Source: Avedoeria sp964651245 | Lineage (GTDB): Bacteria > Chloroflexota > Anaerolineae > Epilineales > Epilineaceae | Assembly (NCBI GenBank): GCA_964651245.1 | Contig: CAZYVI010000020.1 | Location: forward strand, 20,474-84,473 | DNA: 64,000 nucleotides | Direction of reading: 5' to 3' | The notes under the pieces: generated by a model | The model's database searches: none | What the model saw: only the letters and a program-made list of their open reading frames with translations | Told to the model about the DNA's origin: nothing | Position numbers and translations under genes: made by a program | In this document: one piece after another, positions 9,062 to 17,675 of the stretch | Numbering within the stretch: the first letter of the stretch is position 1 | How the letters are laid out: the number at the start of each line of letters is the position of its first letter

Positions 9062-9397
9062 CGCGACGGATCCTCAGGTTGGATGTTGGTGTTCGGTATC
9101 GTTCTGATCGCACCTAGATCCGACCCAAGGCTGACCATACCCCTCGAAGATCTGTTGAGCGAACGTCCGGCTGGGGCTCGGGGCCAACCTGATCCGAGCC
9201 AGCGCATGATAAACAGCCCGACATCTTCTGCCAACACATCGCTCGATCGCATTGCCGTGCGCTTCGGCTTCGGAATCGGCCATGCCGATCTGTTCGCCGC
9301 GGAGGATGTCCGAGGCCAGGTACGGTGATGACGGGCGTCGCCCTGCAAACCCCTGCCCCGGTGCGTCGACGCCCGCGTGCGGGCGGGCGAGTCTCCC
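9062..9397. other. Gene-free stretch of lower GC between epimerase and ImuA-like genes
   Basis: 336 bases with no frame that I can support on either strand. Base composition is less GC-rich than the surroundings and resembles the end of the epimerase gene. Short minus-strand frames exist (for example 9074-9283) but show no recognisable domain. They could be the remnant of a decayed gene. Confidence 0.4.
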
Positions 9398-10237
9398 TCA
9401 CAACCACACCTCGATCCCCGACTCCCCCCCCTGCAGCCCCGGCGACTTGAGCACCTGGGCCCGGGTGCACCAGCCGCGGAAGACGCCGCCGGGGCGCAGG
9501 AAGCCGACCTTGGTCAGGCAGATCCGCAGCGCGGCGGCGTGGGCCAGGGCGGGGGCGTAGCGGTCGGGCGACGACAACAGCAGCAGCGCCGTGGCGGTCC
9601 GGGCCAGCCGCGGCACGACGATGCGCACGAACTGCGCCAGCGCCCGCTCGGTCTCGCCGCCCGGCGGCAGGTCGGCCAGGGCGTCGAGGACGACGAGGTC
9701 GAAGCCGCCCGACGCCGCCACCCGACCGGCCACGGCGAACGCGTCGGCCGGCGCCGGCGGCCGCAGGACGAAGAGGCGCGCCAGGTCGACGCCGCCCGCG
9801 GCCAGGCAGGCCACGTCGACGCTCCCCGTCAGGTCGACCCAGCCCACCAGCCCCTCGGCCGCCGCCGCCGACCGCGCCGCCACCGTCTCGCGGCCCGACG
9901 TCGGCCGCCCGACGAGCTCGGTGATCCGGCCGCGCGGCAGCCCGCCGAGCCCGGTGGCGGCGTCGAGGGCCGGGAAGCCGGTCGACAGCGCCGCGAGCGC
10001 GTGCGGCGCCGCGCCGACCCGGACGGCGCCGGTGCGCAGCCGGGCGTTGACGGCGTCGGCCAGCGCCTGGGGGGCGGGCGCGCCGTCCCCATCGCCGCCG
10101 GCCGCCGGCGGCCGGCGGGGAGGCGGGGGCGCGGACGGCGATGGGGCCGGCGACCGGGCCGGCGGCGATGGGGACGGCGCCGGGGCGGCCGGGGCGGGCG
10201 ACCACACCGGCACGCGGTCGGTGGCGTGGTGCGTCAT
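9398..10237 (-). CDS. imuA: ImuA/RecA-like SOS-associated protein
   Basis: 279 residues from the ATG at 10237 (MTHHATDRVP). A Pro/Ala-rich N-terminus precedes a RecA-like core: LSTGFPALDAATGLGGLPRG, then ITELVGRPTSGRETVA and FDLVVLDALADLPPGG. The P-loop is degenerate, with Arg (GRPTSGRET) where the Walker A lysine should be, as in ImuA proteins of translesion mutasomes. ImuA normally works with ImuB and DnaE2, but neither is present in the window, so this is either an orphan or its partners lie elsewhere. The upstream promoter carries a LexA box, which supports an SOS-regulated DNA-damage role. The open frame continues upstream of this ATG, but the promoter and SOS box at 10298-10326 exclude the longer start. 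Confidence 0.75.
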   Translation of the reverse strand: MTHHATDRVPVWSPAPAAPAPSPSPPARSPAPSPSAPPPPRRPPAAGGDGDGAPAPQALADAVNARLRTGAVRVGAAPHALAALSTGFPALDAATGLGGLPRGRITELVGRPTSGRETVAARSAAAAEGLVGWVDLTGSVDVACLAAGGVDLARLFVLRPPAPADAFAVAGRVAASGGFDLVVLDALADLPPGGETERALAQFVRIVVPRLARTATALLLLSSPDRYAPALAHAAALRICLTKVGFLRPGGVFRGWCTRAQVLKSPGLQGGESGIEVWL

Positions 10238-10297
10238 CGGCGGGACCCTGTCCTGGGTGGCGGGGTCGGGCGAGGGGCGAGCGCTGGGGGGACACTC

Positions 10298-10326
10298 ACG
10301 ATATCGAACATGTGTTCGATTGTCAA
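10298..10326 (-). promoter_or_regulatory. Sigma-70 promoter with LexA (SOS) box in its spacer
   Basis: On the minus strand the -35 is TTGACA (10326-10321) and the -10 is TATCGT (10303-10298), with a 17-base spacer between them. The spacer contains CGAACATGTGTTCG (10305-10318), which matches the Gram-positive/Chloroflexota LexA consensus CGAAC-N4-GTTCG. LexA bound there would cover the RNA polymerase site. The ImuA-like gene starts about 60 bases downstream. Confidence 0.85.
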
Positions 10327-10462
10327 GCATCCGCGGCGGCCGCGGGGCGGCCGCTGCAGGGTGTTTGACCCGCCGGGCGCGCGGCCTACCATGACCGCAG
10401 GCGGCGGTCCGCGGCACGACCCGCCCCATCGCCCGGCCCGCCCCCGCGAAAGGACCGCGCCC

Positions 10463-11047
10463 GTGAACCCCACCATCCAGAACCTGCTCGAAGAAGAGAT
10501 GCGCCTCCGCCAGCAGATCAGCGCCCTGCGCCGCGCCGAGCCGCCCGAGGACGTGGCCGACCACGCCCTCGTCGGGCCGGGCGGGGCCGTGATGCCGCTC
10601 TCGTCGCTCTTCGGCGCCCAGCCCGACCTCCTGGTCCTCCACAACATGGGCCAGGGCTGCGCCTACTGCACGCTCTGGGCCGACGGCCTGAACGGCCTCC
10701 TCCCCCACCTCGAGGACCGCACCGGCGTGGTCCTCGTCTCGCCCGACGACCCCGCCACCCAGGCCCGCTTCGCCGCCGAGCGCGGCTGGCGCTTCCGGAT
10801 GATCTCCGACGCCGAGGGCGCGTTCAGCCGGGCGCTGGGCTTCCGCACCGAGCACGGCTACCAGCCCGGCGTCAGCGCGCTGCGGCGCGGCGACGACGGC
10901 CGGATCGTCCGGACGGGCTACGACTGGTTCGGTCCGGGGGATCCGTACTGCGGGCTGTGGCATCTGCTGGACCTGCTCCAAGGCGGGGCGGGCAGCTGGC
11001 AGCCGCGGTTCGCGTACTGGGGCGACGCGGCGCCCGACGGACGATGA
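10463..11047 (+). CDS. DUF899 family thioredoxin-like protein
   Basis: 194 residues from a GTG preceded by GAAAGGA. The sequence has the DUF899 layout: an N-terminal helix (LLEEEMRLRQQISALRRA), LLVLHNMGQGCAYCTLWADG with a CxxC (CAYC), VVLVSPDDPATQARFAAERGW, and a C-terminal YDWFGPGDPYCGLWHLLDL. The family has a thioredoxin fold and is thought to act in dithiol-disulfide chemistry, but its substrates are unknown. It overlaps the next gene by ATGA, so the two are translationally coupled. It is divergent from the ImuA-like gene, and the shared intergenic region holds the SOS box. Confidence 0.85.
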   Translation: MNPTIQNLLEEEMRLRQQISALRRAEPPEDVADHALVGPGGAVMPLSSLFGAQPDLLVLHNMGQGCAYCTLWADGLNGLLPHLEDRTGVVLVSPDDPATQARFAAERGWRFRMISDAEGAFSRALGFRTEHGYQPGVSALRRGDDGRIVRTGYDWFGPGDPYCGLWHLLDLLQGGAGSWQPRFAYWGDAAPDGR

Positions 11048-11676
11048 GCCGCCCCGATCCCGCTTCGCCGACGCCCGCCGCCCCCGACGCCATCATCGAC
11101 CTCTACGAGCGGCACGCCGAGGACTGGGACCGCGTTCGGCGGGCCGAGGTCGGCGTCGAGGCGGGCTGGCTGGCGCGCTTCGAGGCGCTGCTGCCGGAGG
11201 GCGCCACGGTCCTCGACCTCGGCTGCGGCTCGGGCCAGCCGATCGCCCGCCACCTCGTCGCGCGCGGCTTCGGCGTCGTCGGCGTCGACGCGTCGGCCTC
11301 GCTCATCGCGCTGTGCCGGCAGCGGCTGCCCGACCAGGCGTGGATCGTCGCCGACATGCGCGCGCTGGCGCTCGGGCGCCGCTTCGGCGGCGTCGTCGCC
11401 TGGGACAGCTTCTTCCACCTCGCCTACGACGACCAGCGCGCGATGTTCGCCGTCTTCAGCGCGCACGCCGCGCCCGGCGCGCCGCTGCTGTTCACGACCG
11501 GCCCCGGCCACGGCGAGGCGATCGGGACGTTCCACGACGAGCCGCTCTACCACGCCAGCCTGGCCCCGGCCGAGTATCGCCGCCTCCTCGACGCGCACGG
11601 CTTCGACGTCGTGGCGCACCAGGCCGAGGATCCCGACTGCGGCAGGCACACCGTCTGGCTGGCCCGGCGGCGCTAG
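11044..11676 (+). CDS. Class I SAM-dependent methyltransferase
   Basis: 210 residues. Motif I is VLDLGCGSGQP, followed by the acidic ribose-binding residue in VVGVDAS and motif IV-like VVAWDSFFHL. This is a small soluble methyltransferase of the UbiE/Methyltransf_25 type with an unknown small-molecule acceptor. The ATG at 11044 overlaps the DUF899 stop (ATGA); upstream in-frame starts exist but would overlap DUF899 extensively. It ends 18 bases before the convergent ABC transporter gene. Confidence 0.85.
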   Translation: MSRPDPASPTPAAPDAIIDLYERHAEDWDRVRRAEVGVEAGWLARFEALLPEGATVLDLGCGSGQPIARHLVARGFGVVGVDASASLIALCRQRLPDQAWIVADMRALALGRRFGGVVAWDSFFHLAYDDQRAMFAVFSAHAAPGAPLLFTTGPGHGEAIGTFHDEPLYHASLAPAEYRRLLDAHGFDVVAHQAEDPDCGRHTVWLARRR

Positions 11677-11694
11677 GGTCGCCGGCGCCCCGCC

Positions 11695-13575
11695 CTACCC
11701 CCGGCTCGCCTCGAACTGCAGCTCCCAGAGCCGCCGGTAGAGCCCGCCCGCCGCGAGCAGCTCGGGGTGGCGGCCGACCTCGACGATGCGGCCCTTGTGC
11801 ATGACGTGGATGCGGTCGACGTCCTGGACGGTCGAGAGGCGGTGGGCGACGATGATCGTCGTGCGGCCGCGGGCCACGGCGTGCATCGCGTGCTGGATCG
11901 CCTCCTCGGTCTCGGAGTCGATCGCCGCCGTCGCCTCGTCGAGGATCAGGATCTCGGGGTCGAAGGCCATCGCCCGGGCGAAGCTGATGAGCTGGCGCTG
12001 GCCGGCCGAGAGCGTCATGCCCCGCTCGACCACCGGCTCGTCGTAGCCGCCCGGCAGCCGCCGGATGAAGGCGTCGGCGCCGACGATCTCGGCCGCCCGA
12101 ACCACCGCCGCCCGGTCGATGCCCGGGTGCCCCAGCGAGATGTTCTCGGCCACGTCGCCGGCGAACAGGAAGACGTCCTGCATCACGCTGCCCACGTGCG
12201 CGCGCAGCGCATCCTGCGGCCAGTCGCGGACGTCGCAGCCGTGGACCCGCACCGCGCCCGACTGGACGTCGTAGAAGCGCGGCACCAGGCCCATGATCGT
12301 CGACTTGCCGGCGCCGGTGTGGCCGACGAACGCCACCCGCTCGCCCGGCTGGACGGCGAAGCTCACGCCGCGCAGGACCGGCTCGCCCTCCTTGTAGCGG
12401 AACTCGACGTCGTCGAACGCCACCGCTGGCGTGCCAGCGCGGCCGGCCCGCGGCGCCACGTAGCCGGGCCCGCCGGCGGCAGGCGCGGCGGCCAGCAGCG
12501 CCGCCACGGCCGGGGCCGGCGCCGGCGGGTCGACGATCTCGACCGGCGTCGCCATGAGCTGGCTGAGGCGCTCGGCCGAGGCCAGCGCGCTCTGGAGGAT
12601 GTTGTACTTCTCGGCCAGGCCGTTGATCGGGTCGAACAGGCGCCGCAGGTAGGCCTGGAAGGCGTAGAACGTCCCGAACGTCATCGCCCCGGCCAGGACG
12701 AGGTGGCCGCCGATGAGCACGACGAGCGCCAGCGCCAGCGTCGTCATCAACGCCAGCGTCGGGGTGAAGATCGCAAAGATGTGGATGAGCTTGCGCGCCG
12801 TGGCGTAGTAATCCGTGTTGATGGCGCGGAACTCGTCGGCGCTCTTGGGCTCGCGGCCGAAGATCTGGATGATCCGCATCCCGGAGAACGACTCGGCCAG
12901 CGTGGCGTTGATCCGCGCCAGCTTGGCCCGCATCGCCCGCCAGGTGGCGCGGCTGTAGCGGCGGAAGATGTAGCTCGTGATCGCCACCAGCGGCATGAAG
13001 CCGACCCCGACGAGCGCCGTGCGCCAGTCGAGGGCCAACATGAAGCCCAGCGCGCCGACGATGATGAACAGGTCGCGGAAGAGCTCGACGAGGACCGAGG
13101 TGTACATCTCGTTGAGCGACTCGACGTCGTTCGTGGCGCGCGTGACCAGCCGGCCGACCGGGTTGCGGTCGTAGAACGACAGCGACAGCGTCTGGACGTG
13201 GTCGAAGACGTCCTGGCGCAGCCGGGCGATGATCTTCTGGCCGGTGACGCGCAGCCAGAGCGCCTGGCCGTAGCTGAGCGCGCTGTGGCCGAAGACCAAG
13301 GCCAGGTAGAGCCCGACGAGCGGCGTCAGCCGCGGGGCGTAGGCCGCGCGCGCCGCGCCGTCGACGGCCAGGGCCGGCGTCATCACGCTGTCGATGGCGT
13401 GGGCGATGAGGGCGGGCTGGCCGAGCTGCAGGCCTGTCACCACGAGCAGCAGCACGACGCAGCCGGCGAGGCTGCGCCAGTGCGGCCGGGCGTAGCCCAA
13501 CAGCCACCGTACCAGCTCGCGGTCGTAGCTGCCCAGGACGACGTCGTCGTCGCGCCACGGGTCGGGGCTAGCCAC
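11695..13575 (-). CDS. ABC exporter half-transporter, consensus NBD (heterodimer subunit 2)
   Basis: About 626 residues: six-helix exporter transmembrane domain, then an NBD. Walker A is VGHTGAGKST, the signature is LSAGQRQ, and Walker B ILILDEATAAID carries the catalytic glutamate. With its upstream neighbour it forms a pair like LmrCD/TM287-288, exporting lipids, drugs or peptides from the cytoplasmic membrane. The GTG at 13575 has a GAGG six bases upstream and overlaps the upstream gene's stop by 8 bases. ATG 13593 is possible but has no Shine-Dalgarno. The coupling implies equimolar expression. Confidence 0.85.
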   Translation of the reverse strand: MASPDPWRDDDVVLGSYDRELVRWLLGYARPHWRSLAGCVVLLLVVTGLQLGQPALIAHAIDSVMTPALAVDGAARAAYAPRLTPLVGLYLALVFGHSALSYGQALWLRVTGQKIIARLRQDVFDHVQTLSLSFYDRNPVGRLVTRATNDVESLNEMYTSVLVELFRDLFIIVGALGFMLALDWRTALVGVGFMPLVAITSYIFRRYSRATWRAMRAKLARINATLAESFSGMRIIQIFGREPKSADEFRAINTDYYATARKLIHIFAIFTPTLALMTTLALALVVLIGGHLVLAGAMTFGTFYAFQAYLRRLFDPINGLAEKYNILQSALASAERLSQLMATPVEIVDPPAPAPAVAALLAAAPAAGGPGYVAPRAGRAGTPAVAFDDVEFRYKEGEPVLRGVSFAVQPGERVAFVGHTGAGKSTIMGLVPRFYDVQSGAVRVHGCDVRDWPQDALRAHVGSVMQDVFLFAGDVAENISLGHPGIDRAAVVRAAEIVGADAFIRRLPGGYDEPVVERGMTLSAGQRQLISFARAMAFDPEILILDEATAAIDSETEEAIQHAMHAVARGRTTIIVAHRLSTVQDVDRIHVMHKGRIVEVGRHPELLAAGGLYRRLWELQFEASRG

Positions 13576-15481
13576 GCTCGACCTCGGTCGCATCGTCGTC
13601 GAAGCGCTCCAGCACCGTCTCGATCAGCGCCGCCTCGCCCGGCCCGGCGTGCTGGCCGGCCAGCGCGGCGATGTCGGTCGGCGTGTCGGGCGGCGACTGG
13701 GGCCGGTTGCCCGTCGGCGGCAGCGGCGGCGCATCGCCCTGGAGGTCGGCCTCCATCTGCTGCTTGCGCCACAGCCGGGCGTACTCGCCGCCTGCGCCCA
13801 GCAGCGCGTCGTGCGTCCCGCGCTCGACGATCCGGCCGCCGTCGAGGACGACGATCTCGTCGGCGTCGCGCAGGGCCGACACGCGGTGGCTGATGATGAT
13901 CGCCGTGCGCTGCGCGATCGTCGGCCGGAGCGCGGCCAGGATTCGCGCCTCGGTGGCCGTGTCGACCGCCGAGAGGCAGTCGTCGAGGACCAAGATCGGG
14001 CTCGGCCGCACCAGGGCCCGGGCCAGGCAGACCCGCTGCCGCTGGCCGCCCGAGAGCGTGACGCCGCGCTCGCCCAGCAGCGTGTCGTAGCCGTCGGTGA
14101 ACGCCTGGATGTCGTCGTCGACGTCGGCCAGCCGGGCCGCCGCGCGCACGGCGTCGTCGTCGGCCCCGGCCGGGTCGAAGGCGATGTTGTCGCGGATCGA
14201 GCGGCTGAACAGGAACGCGTCCTGCGGGACGTAGGCGATGGCGCGCCGCAGGTCGGCCAGGCGCACGTCGCGCACGTCATGGCCGTCGAGCCGGATCGTG
14301 CCAGGCGGCGGGTCGAAGGCGCGCACCAGCAGGTTGGCCAGCGTGCTCTTGCCGCTGCCGGTGCGGCCCAGGATGCCGAGCGTGCCGCCGGGCGCGACGC
14401 GCAGGTCGATGCCGTCGAGCACCGCCGGCAGCGCGGGCGCGTAGCGGAACGTCAGGCCCTGGACGTCGACCTCGCCGCGCGGCGCCGGCAGGGCCACGGC
14501 GTCGGGCGCGTCGGTGATGTCGGGGCGGACGGCCTCCAGGACTTCGATGCGCGCCAGCGACGCCGTGGCGCGCTGGATGTGGTTGAGGACCATCCCGAGC
14601 GCCATCATCGGCCAGGCCAGCATCCAGAGGTAGCTGTTGAAGGCCATGTAGCCGCCCAGCGTAAGGTCGCCGGCGAGGACGAGCCGGCCGCCGTAGCCCA
14701 GGCCGATCGCCACCGACAGCCCGGTCAGGATGCCGATGACCGGGTCGAAGGCCACGTCGTAGCGCAGCATCTGGCCGAACAGCGCCTGGTAGCGCCGGTT
14801 GACGGCGCCGAAGGCCGCCGACTGGTGGGCCTCGCGCCCGAAGCCCTTGACCACCCGGATGCCGGCGAAGTTCTCCTGGACGCGGTCGGACAGCGTCCCG
14901 AACTGCGCCTGGACGCTGAGGTAGGTGGCGTGGAGGCGCTTGCCGAGCCAGTACGTGGCCGGGTTGAGCAGCAGCAGCGGCGCAAGCGCGATCGCCGTCA
15001 GCCGGGCGTCGATCGTCCAGACCATGGCCACCGCCGAGCCGACGAGCAGGATCACGGCGTCCAGGAACTGCATCATGCCGCCAGCCGCCGCCTGCTGGAC
15101 CTGCGGGATGTCGTTCGTGGCGTAGGCCATCAGGTCGCCGACCTTGCGCTCGAGGTAGAAGCGCGGCGACAGCATCTGGAGGTGGTCGTAGAGCCGCTGC
15201 CGGACGTCGCGCTCGATCATCCGCGAGCTGCCGAAGATCATCTGCCGCCAGCCGAAGCGGGCGAACAGCACGGCCACGCCGGTGCCGGCCACCAGGCCGG
15301 CGTAGAGGCGGACGTCGGCGGCGTCGGCGCGGCCGGCCTCGAGGGCGTCGATGAAGCGCTTGATGACGTCGATCGCCACCAACTGCCCGATGTCGGCGAT
15401 CGCCAGCAGCACCGCGCCGGCCAGGTAGCGCCCCTTGTGCCGGGCGATGAGACGGAGCAGCGGGCGGAGGTCGGCCGTCAT
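13568..15481 (-). CDS. ABC exporter half-transporter with degenerate catalytic site (heterodimer subunit 1)
   Basis: 637 residues from ATG 15481 (MTADLRPLLRL). Six transmembrane helices are followed by an NBD with Walker A LGRTGSGKST, signature LSGGQRQRV and Walker B ILVLDDCLSAVD. The residue after the Walker B aspartate is Asp, not the catalytic Glu, which is the hallmark of the degenerate half of heterodimeric exporters (TM287, LmrC, BmrC). A C-terminal extension of about 60 Pro/Ala-rich residues overlaps the start of the second subunit. The longer open frame upstream of 15481 lacks support. Confidence 0.85.
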   Translation of the reverse strand: MTADLRPLLRLIARHKGRYLAGAVLLAIADIGQLVAIDVIKRFIDALEAGRADAADVRLYAGLVAGTGVAVLFARFGWRQMIFGSSRMIERDVRQRLYDHLQMLSPRFYLERKVGDLMAYATNDIPQVQQAAAGGMMQFLDAVILLVGSAVAMVWTIDARLTAIALAPLLLLNPATYWLGKRLHATYLSVQAQFGTLSDRVQENFAGIRVVKGFGREAHQSAAFGAVNRRYQALFGQMLRYDVAFDPVIGILTGLSVAIGLGYGGRLVLAGDLTLGGYMAFNSYLWMLAWPMMALGMVLNHIQRATASLARIEVLEAVRPDITDAPDAVALPAPRGEVDVQGLTFRYAPALPAVLDGIDLRVAPGGTLGILGRTGSGKSTLANLLVRAFDPPPGTIRLDGHDVRDVRLADLRRAIAYVPQDAFLFSRSIRDNIAFDPAGADDDAVRAAARLADVDDDIQAFTDGYDTLLGERGVTLSGGQRQRVCLARALVRPSPILVLDDCLSAVDTATEARILAALRPTIAQRTAIIISHRVSALRDADEIVVLDGGRIVERGTHDALLGAGGEYARLWRKQQMEADLQGDAPPLPPTGNRPQSPPDTPTDIAALAGQHAGPGEAALIETVLERFDDDATEVERG

Positions 15482-15552
15482 TCGGCAAGGATAAGCGAGG
15501 ACCGCGCCGGGCGCACGTTCGGGCGGCGCGCAGCCTCGGGCGCCGCCGACCG

Positions 15553-15558
15553 TACAAT
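15553..15558 (+). promoter_or_regulatory. Putative -10 element (TACAAT) for dodecin
   Basis: TACAAT lies 56 bases upstream of the dodecin ATG in an otherwise very GC-rich region. There is no good -35. The same hexamer occurs upstream of purB and serS in this window. Confidence 0.4.
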
Positions 15559-15614
15559 GGGCGCGCGGGCGGACGTCGGCCCGCGCCGGTGTTCCCGCGC
15601 CCAGGAGGCACGCC

Positions 15615-15824
15615 ATGTCGGTCGCCAAGGTCATCGAGCTCATCGCCGAGTCGAGCACGAGCTGGGAGGACGCTGCCCAGAACGCCGTCACCGAGGCCCA
15701 CAAGACGCTGCGCCACGTCCGCCACGTCTACATCAAGGACATGCAGGCGGTCGTCGACGGTGGCAAGATCACGAAGTACCGCGTGAACTGCAACATCACG
15801 TTCGTGATCGACGCCGACAGCTAG
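15615..15824 (+). CDS. Dodecin
   Basis: 69 residues, full family length, starting MSVAKVIELIAESSTSWEDA. Dodecins assemble into hollow dodecamers that bind flavins, and sometimes CoA, between aromatic residues; the Trp in SSTSWEDAAQNAV is the conserved stacking residue. It is a cytosolic flavin buffer. AGGAGG lies eight bases before the ATG. The gene stops in a CTAG shared with the convergent endonuclease/phosphatase-family gene (4-base overlap). Confidence 0.92.
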   Translation: MSVAKVIELIAESSTSWEDAAQNAVTEAHKTLRHVRHVYIKDMQAVVDGGKITKYRVNCNITFVIDADS

Positions 15825-16936
15825 GGCGCGCGCCGGCGCCGGGCCGTCGCTCCGCCGTCGGGCGCGCGCCAGCGCAGCGTCACGTGCAGCGGGCGGTGGT
15901 CCGAGCCGAGCGCCGGACCGACGTCGGCGCGGGTGGCCTGCAGCGCCGGGTCGATCAGGCAGACGTCGATCGGGATGCCGAGCCACGGCGGCACGAACGC
16001 CGGCCAGGTGCCGCGGTAGCCGTGGCCGGCCGCGGCGTCGCGCAGCCCGGCGCGGCGGGCGGCGTCGCGGCCGGTCGAGGCCGGGGCGGCGTTGGTGTCG
16101 CCGCACAAGATGCCTGGCCGGCCGTCGCGCGCCAGCCGCGCGACGGCCTCGGCCATGGCGCGATCGCGCTGCCGCGTCATCGCCGCGCCCTTGGGCGGCG
16201 GCGGATGGGCGGCCAGCAGCGTCGCCTCGCGGCCGCCGAACGACACGCGGGCCGCGACAAACGGACGCGCCAAGGCGTCGTCGGCCACCAGGACGCCGGC
16301 CTGGGCGTCGGCCAGCGCGACACCGCGCCGGGCCGCGTCGCGGCGGACGTAGAGGCCGACGCCGTAGAAGTCGTCGCGCGGCGCGAGCGCGGCCGCCGCA
16401 TAGGACGGCAGCTCGGACGCCAGCCGCGCCACCAACGGCGGCCGCAGCTCGACGACGACGACGAGATCGTCGCCGGTGGCCTCGAGGTAGGGGCCGATGC
16501 GCTCGGGCGACCGGTTGAGGCCCCAGACGTTGAAGACCGTCAGGCAGAGGTCGGCGCCCGGCTCGGGCGCGGCGCCCGTCGACGTCGTCGCCCCGCCGCC
16601 GTCCGGTCGCCACGACGCGGCGACGGTCGCGGCGCTGACAAGCCACGGCCCGCCGAGCGCCAGCGCCGCGGCGCGGCGACGGCGGGCGAGCGCCAGCGCC
16701 AGGCCGGGCGTCATCGCCAAGAGGCCGTGCAGCCGAAAGTGGCGGGCCAGGTCGAGCAGCGGGAACCACCGGGCGCCGAGGCCGGCCGCGGTCGCCAGGG
16801 CGGCCGCGGCGGCCGCCGCCGCGACGGTGGCGTCGAGGGCGGCGACGAGGCGCCGGCCGGCGGCGGGGCGCGCCCGCACCGCGCCTGGCGACGGGTCGGC
16901 GGTGGGCGACGGGGCGGCGGTCGGACGCGTCATCAT
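15821..16936 (-). CDS. Membrane-anchored endonuclease/exonuclease/phosphatase (EEP) family protein
   Basis: 371 residues from ATG 16936 (GGAG 8 bases upstream). The first ~110 residues carry three hydrophobic segments, giving a membrane anchor. The EEP fold follows: LTVFNVWGLN, VVVVELRPPL, GILCGDTNAAPAS and the terminal GSDHRPLHVTLRW with the catalytic SDH motif. The organisation resembles membrane EEP proteins of the YafD type. The substrate could be a nucleic acid, inositol phosphate or lipid phosphate and cannot be assigned. The stop codon lies in the palindromic CTAG shared with dodecin. Confidence 0.8.
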   Translation of the reverse strand: MMTRPTAAPSPTADPSPGAVRARPAAGRRLVAALDATVAAAAAAAALATAAGLGARWFPLLDLARHFRLHGLLAMTPGLALALARRRRAAALALGGPWLVSAATVAASWRPDGGGATTSTGAAPEPGADLCLTVFNVWGLNRSPERIGPYLEATGDDLVVVVELRPPLVARLASELPSYAAAALAPRDDFYGVGLYVRRDAARRGVALADAQAGVLVADDALARPFVAARVSFGGREATLLAAHPPPPKGAAMTRQRDRAMAEAVARLARDGRPGILCGDTNAAPASTGRDAARRAGLRDAAAGHGYRGTWPAFVPPWLGIPIDVCLIDPALQATRADVGPALGSDHRPLHVTLRWRAPDGGATARRRRAP

Positions 16937-17002
16937 CGGCTCCGCGAGGTCGAGGGCTTCGTCCGGCCACACGGCCGGCCCGATGCGGTCGACGGATCGC
17001 GG

Positions 17003-17539
17003 TTACGGCCGACCGTCCGATCCGCCGCCGCCGGACGTGTCCGCGTCGTACGCCGCGTCCGTCCCGGTCACGTCGTCGGTCGCGTGAGGGCCGGCTCCTT
17101 CGGCGCCGTCGTGGACGGGGGCGCTGGGCAGCGGGGCGGCGTCGGCCCGCGGCGGCCACACCGGCGCCGGCAGCGGCGTCAGGCGGCTGCGGTCGAGGAT
17201 GGTGGCACGTCCGCCGGTCAGGAGCCAGTACAGCAGAAGCGCCAGGCCGACGAACAGGAACAGCAGCCCCGGGATGAGGACCGGCGAGCGATCGAGCGCC
17301 TCGAGCGCGAACGGCGCCATGCCGCACGCCAGCGCGAGGCCGATCGCGACGAGGATCAGGCCCCATCGCAGCGTTCGGTTCGTGCCGTTCGGCGCGCCGA
17401 CGGGCGCGTAGCCGCGGTCGGCCAGGGCCAGTGTCTCGCGAAAGCGCATCCAGCGCAGCCAGCCGGCGAAGCCCAGGAACAGGGCGAAGAACAGCAGCAC
17501 GAACACGGCCGGGACGACGAACTCGAAGATGTCGCGCAT
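17003..17539 (-). CDS. DUF6249-like membrane protein of the ECF locus
   Basis: 178 residues from ATG 17539 (GGAGG upstream). Transmembrane segment at residues ~5-28, charged segment, second and third hydrophobic segments at ~55-75 and ~82-108, then a Pro/Asp-rich cytoplasmic tail. Proteins of this shape commonly accompany ECF sigma factors and DUF4097 proteins, but their function is unknown. It follows the DUF4097 gene by about 136 bases and is probably in the same transcript, driven by the ECF-type promoter at 18850-18875. Confidence 0.7.
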   Translation of the reverse strand: MRDIFEFVVPAVFVLLFFALFLGFAGWLRWMRFRETLALADRGYAPVGAPNGTNRTLRWGLILVAIGLALACGMAPFALEALDRSPVLIPGLLFLFVGLALLLYWLLTGGRATILDRSRLTPLPAPVWPPRADAAPLPSAPVHDGAEGAGPHATDDVTGTDAAYDADTSGGGGSDGRP

Positions 17540-17675
17540 GATCGAACCTCCGGGGCGAGACGGCCGGGCCACGGGCGGGCCGGCGACGGGGACGACGAAC
17601 AAGCTCGTCGCTTGGGACCAGGGACGGACGGCGGCGGGCGGCGGGTCGGTGGCGGACGCTCCGGCGGCGCGGGCC

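Noticed and set aside
9074..9283. Small minus-strand gene between the epimerase and ImuA-like genes
   Set aside because: No Shine-Dalgarno, no recognisable domain and no support from codon usage. It is kept only as a possible decayed remnant.
10957..11043. Upstream start for the methyltransferase
   Set aside because: It would overlap DUF899 by ~90 bases; ATG 11044 in the ATGA overlap fits the family N-terminus.
15482..15703. N-terminal extension of the first ABC subunit
   Set aside because: It has no homology to exporter N-termini and overlaps the dodecin promoter and coding region on the other strand.
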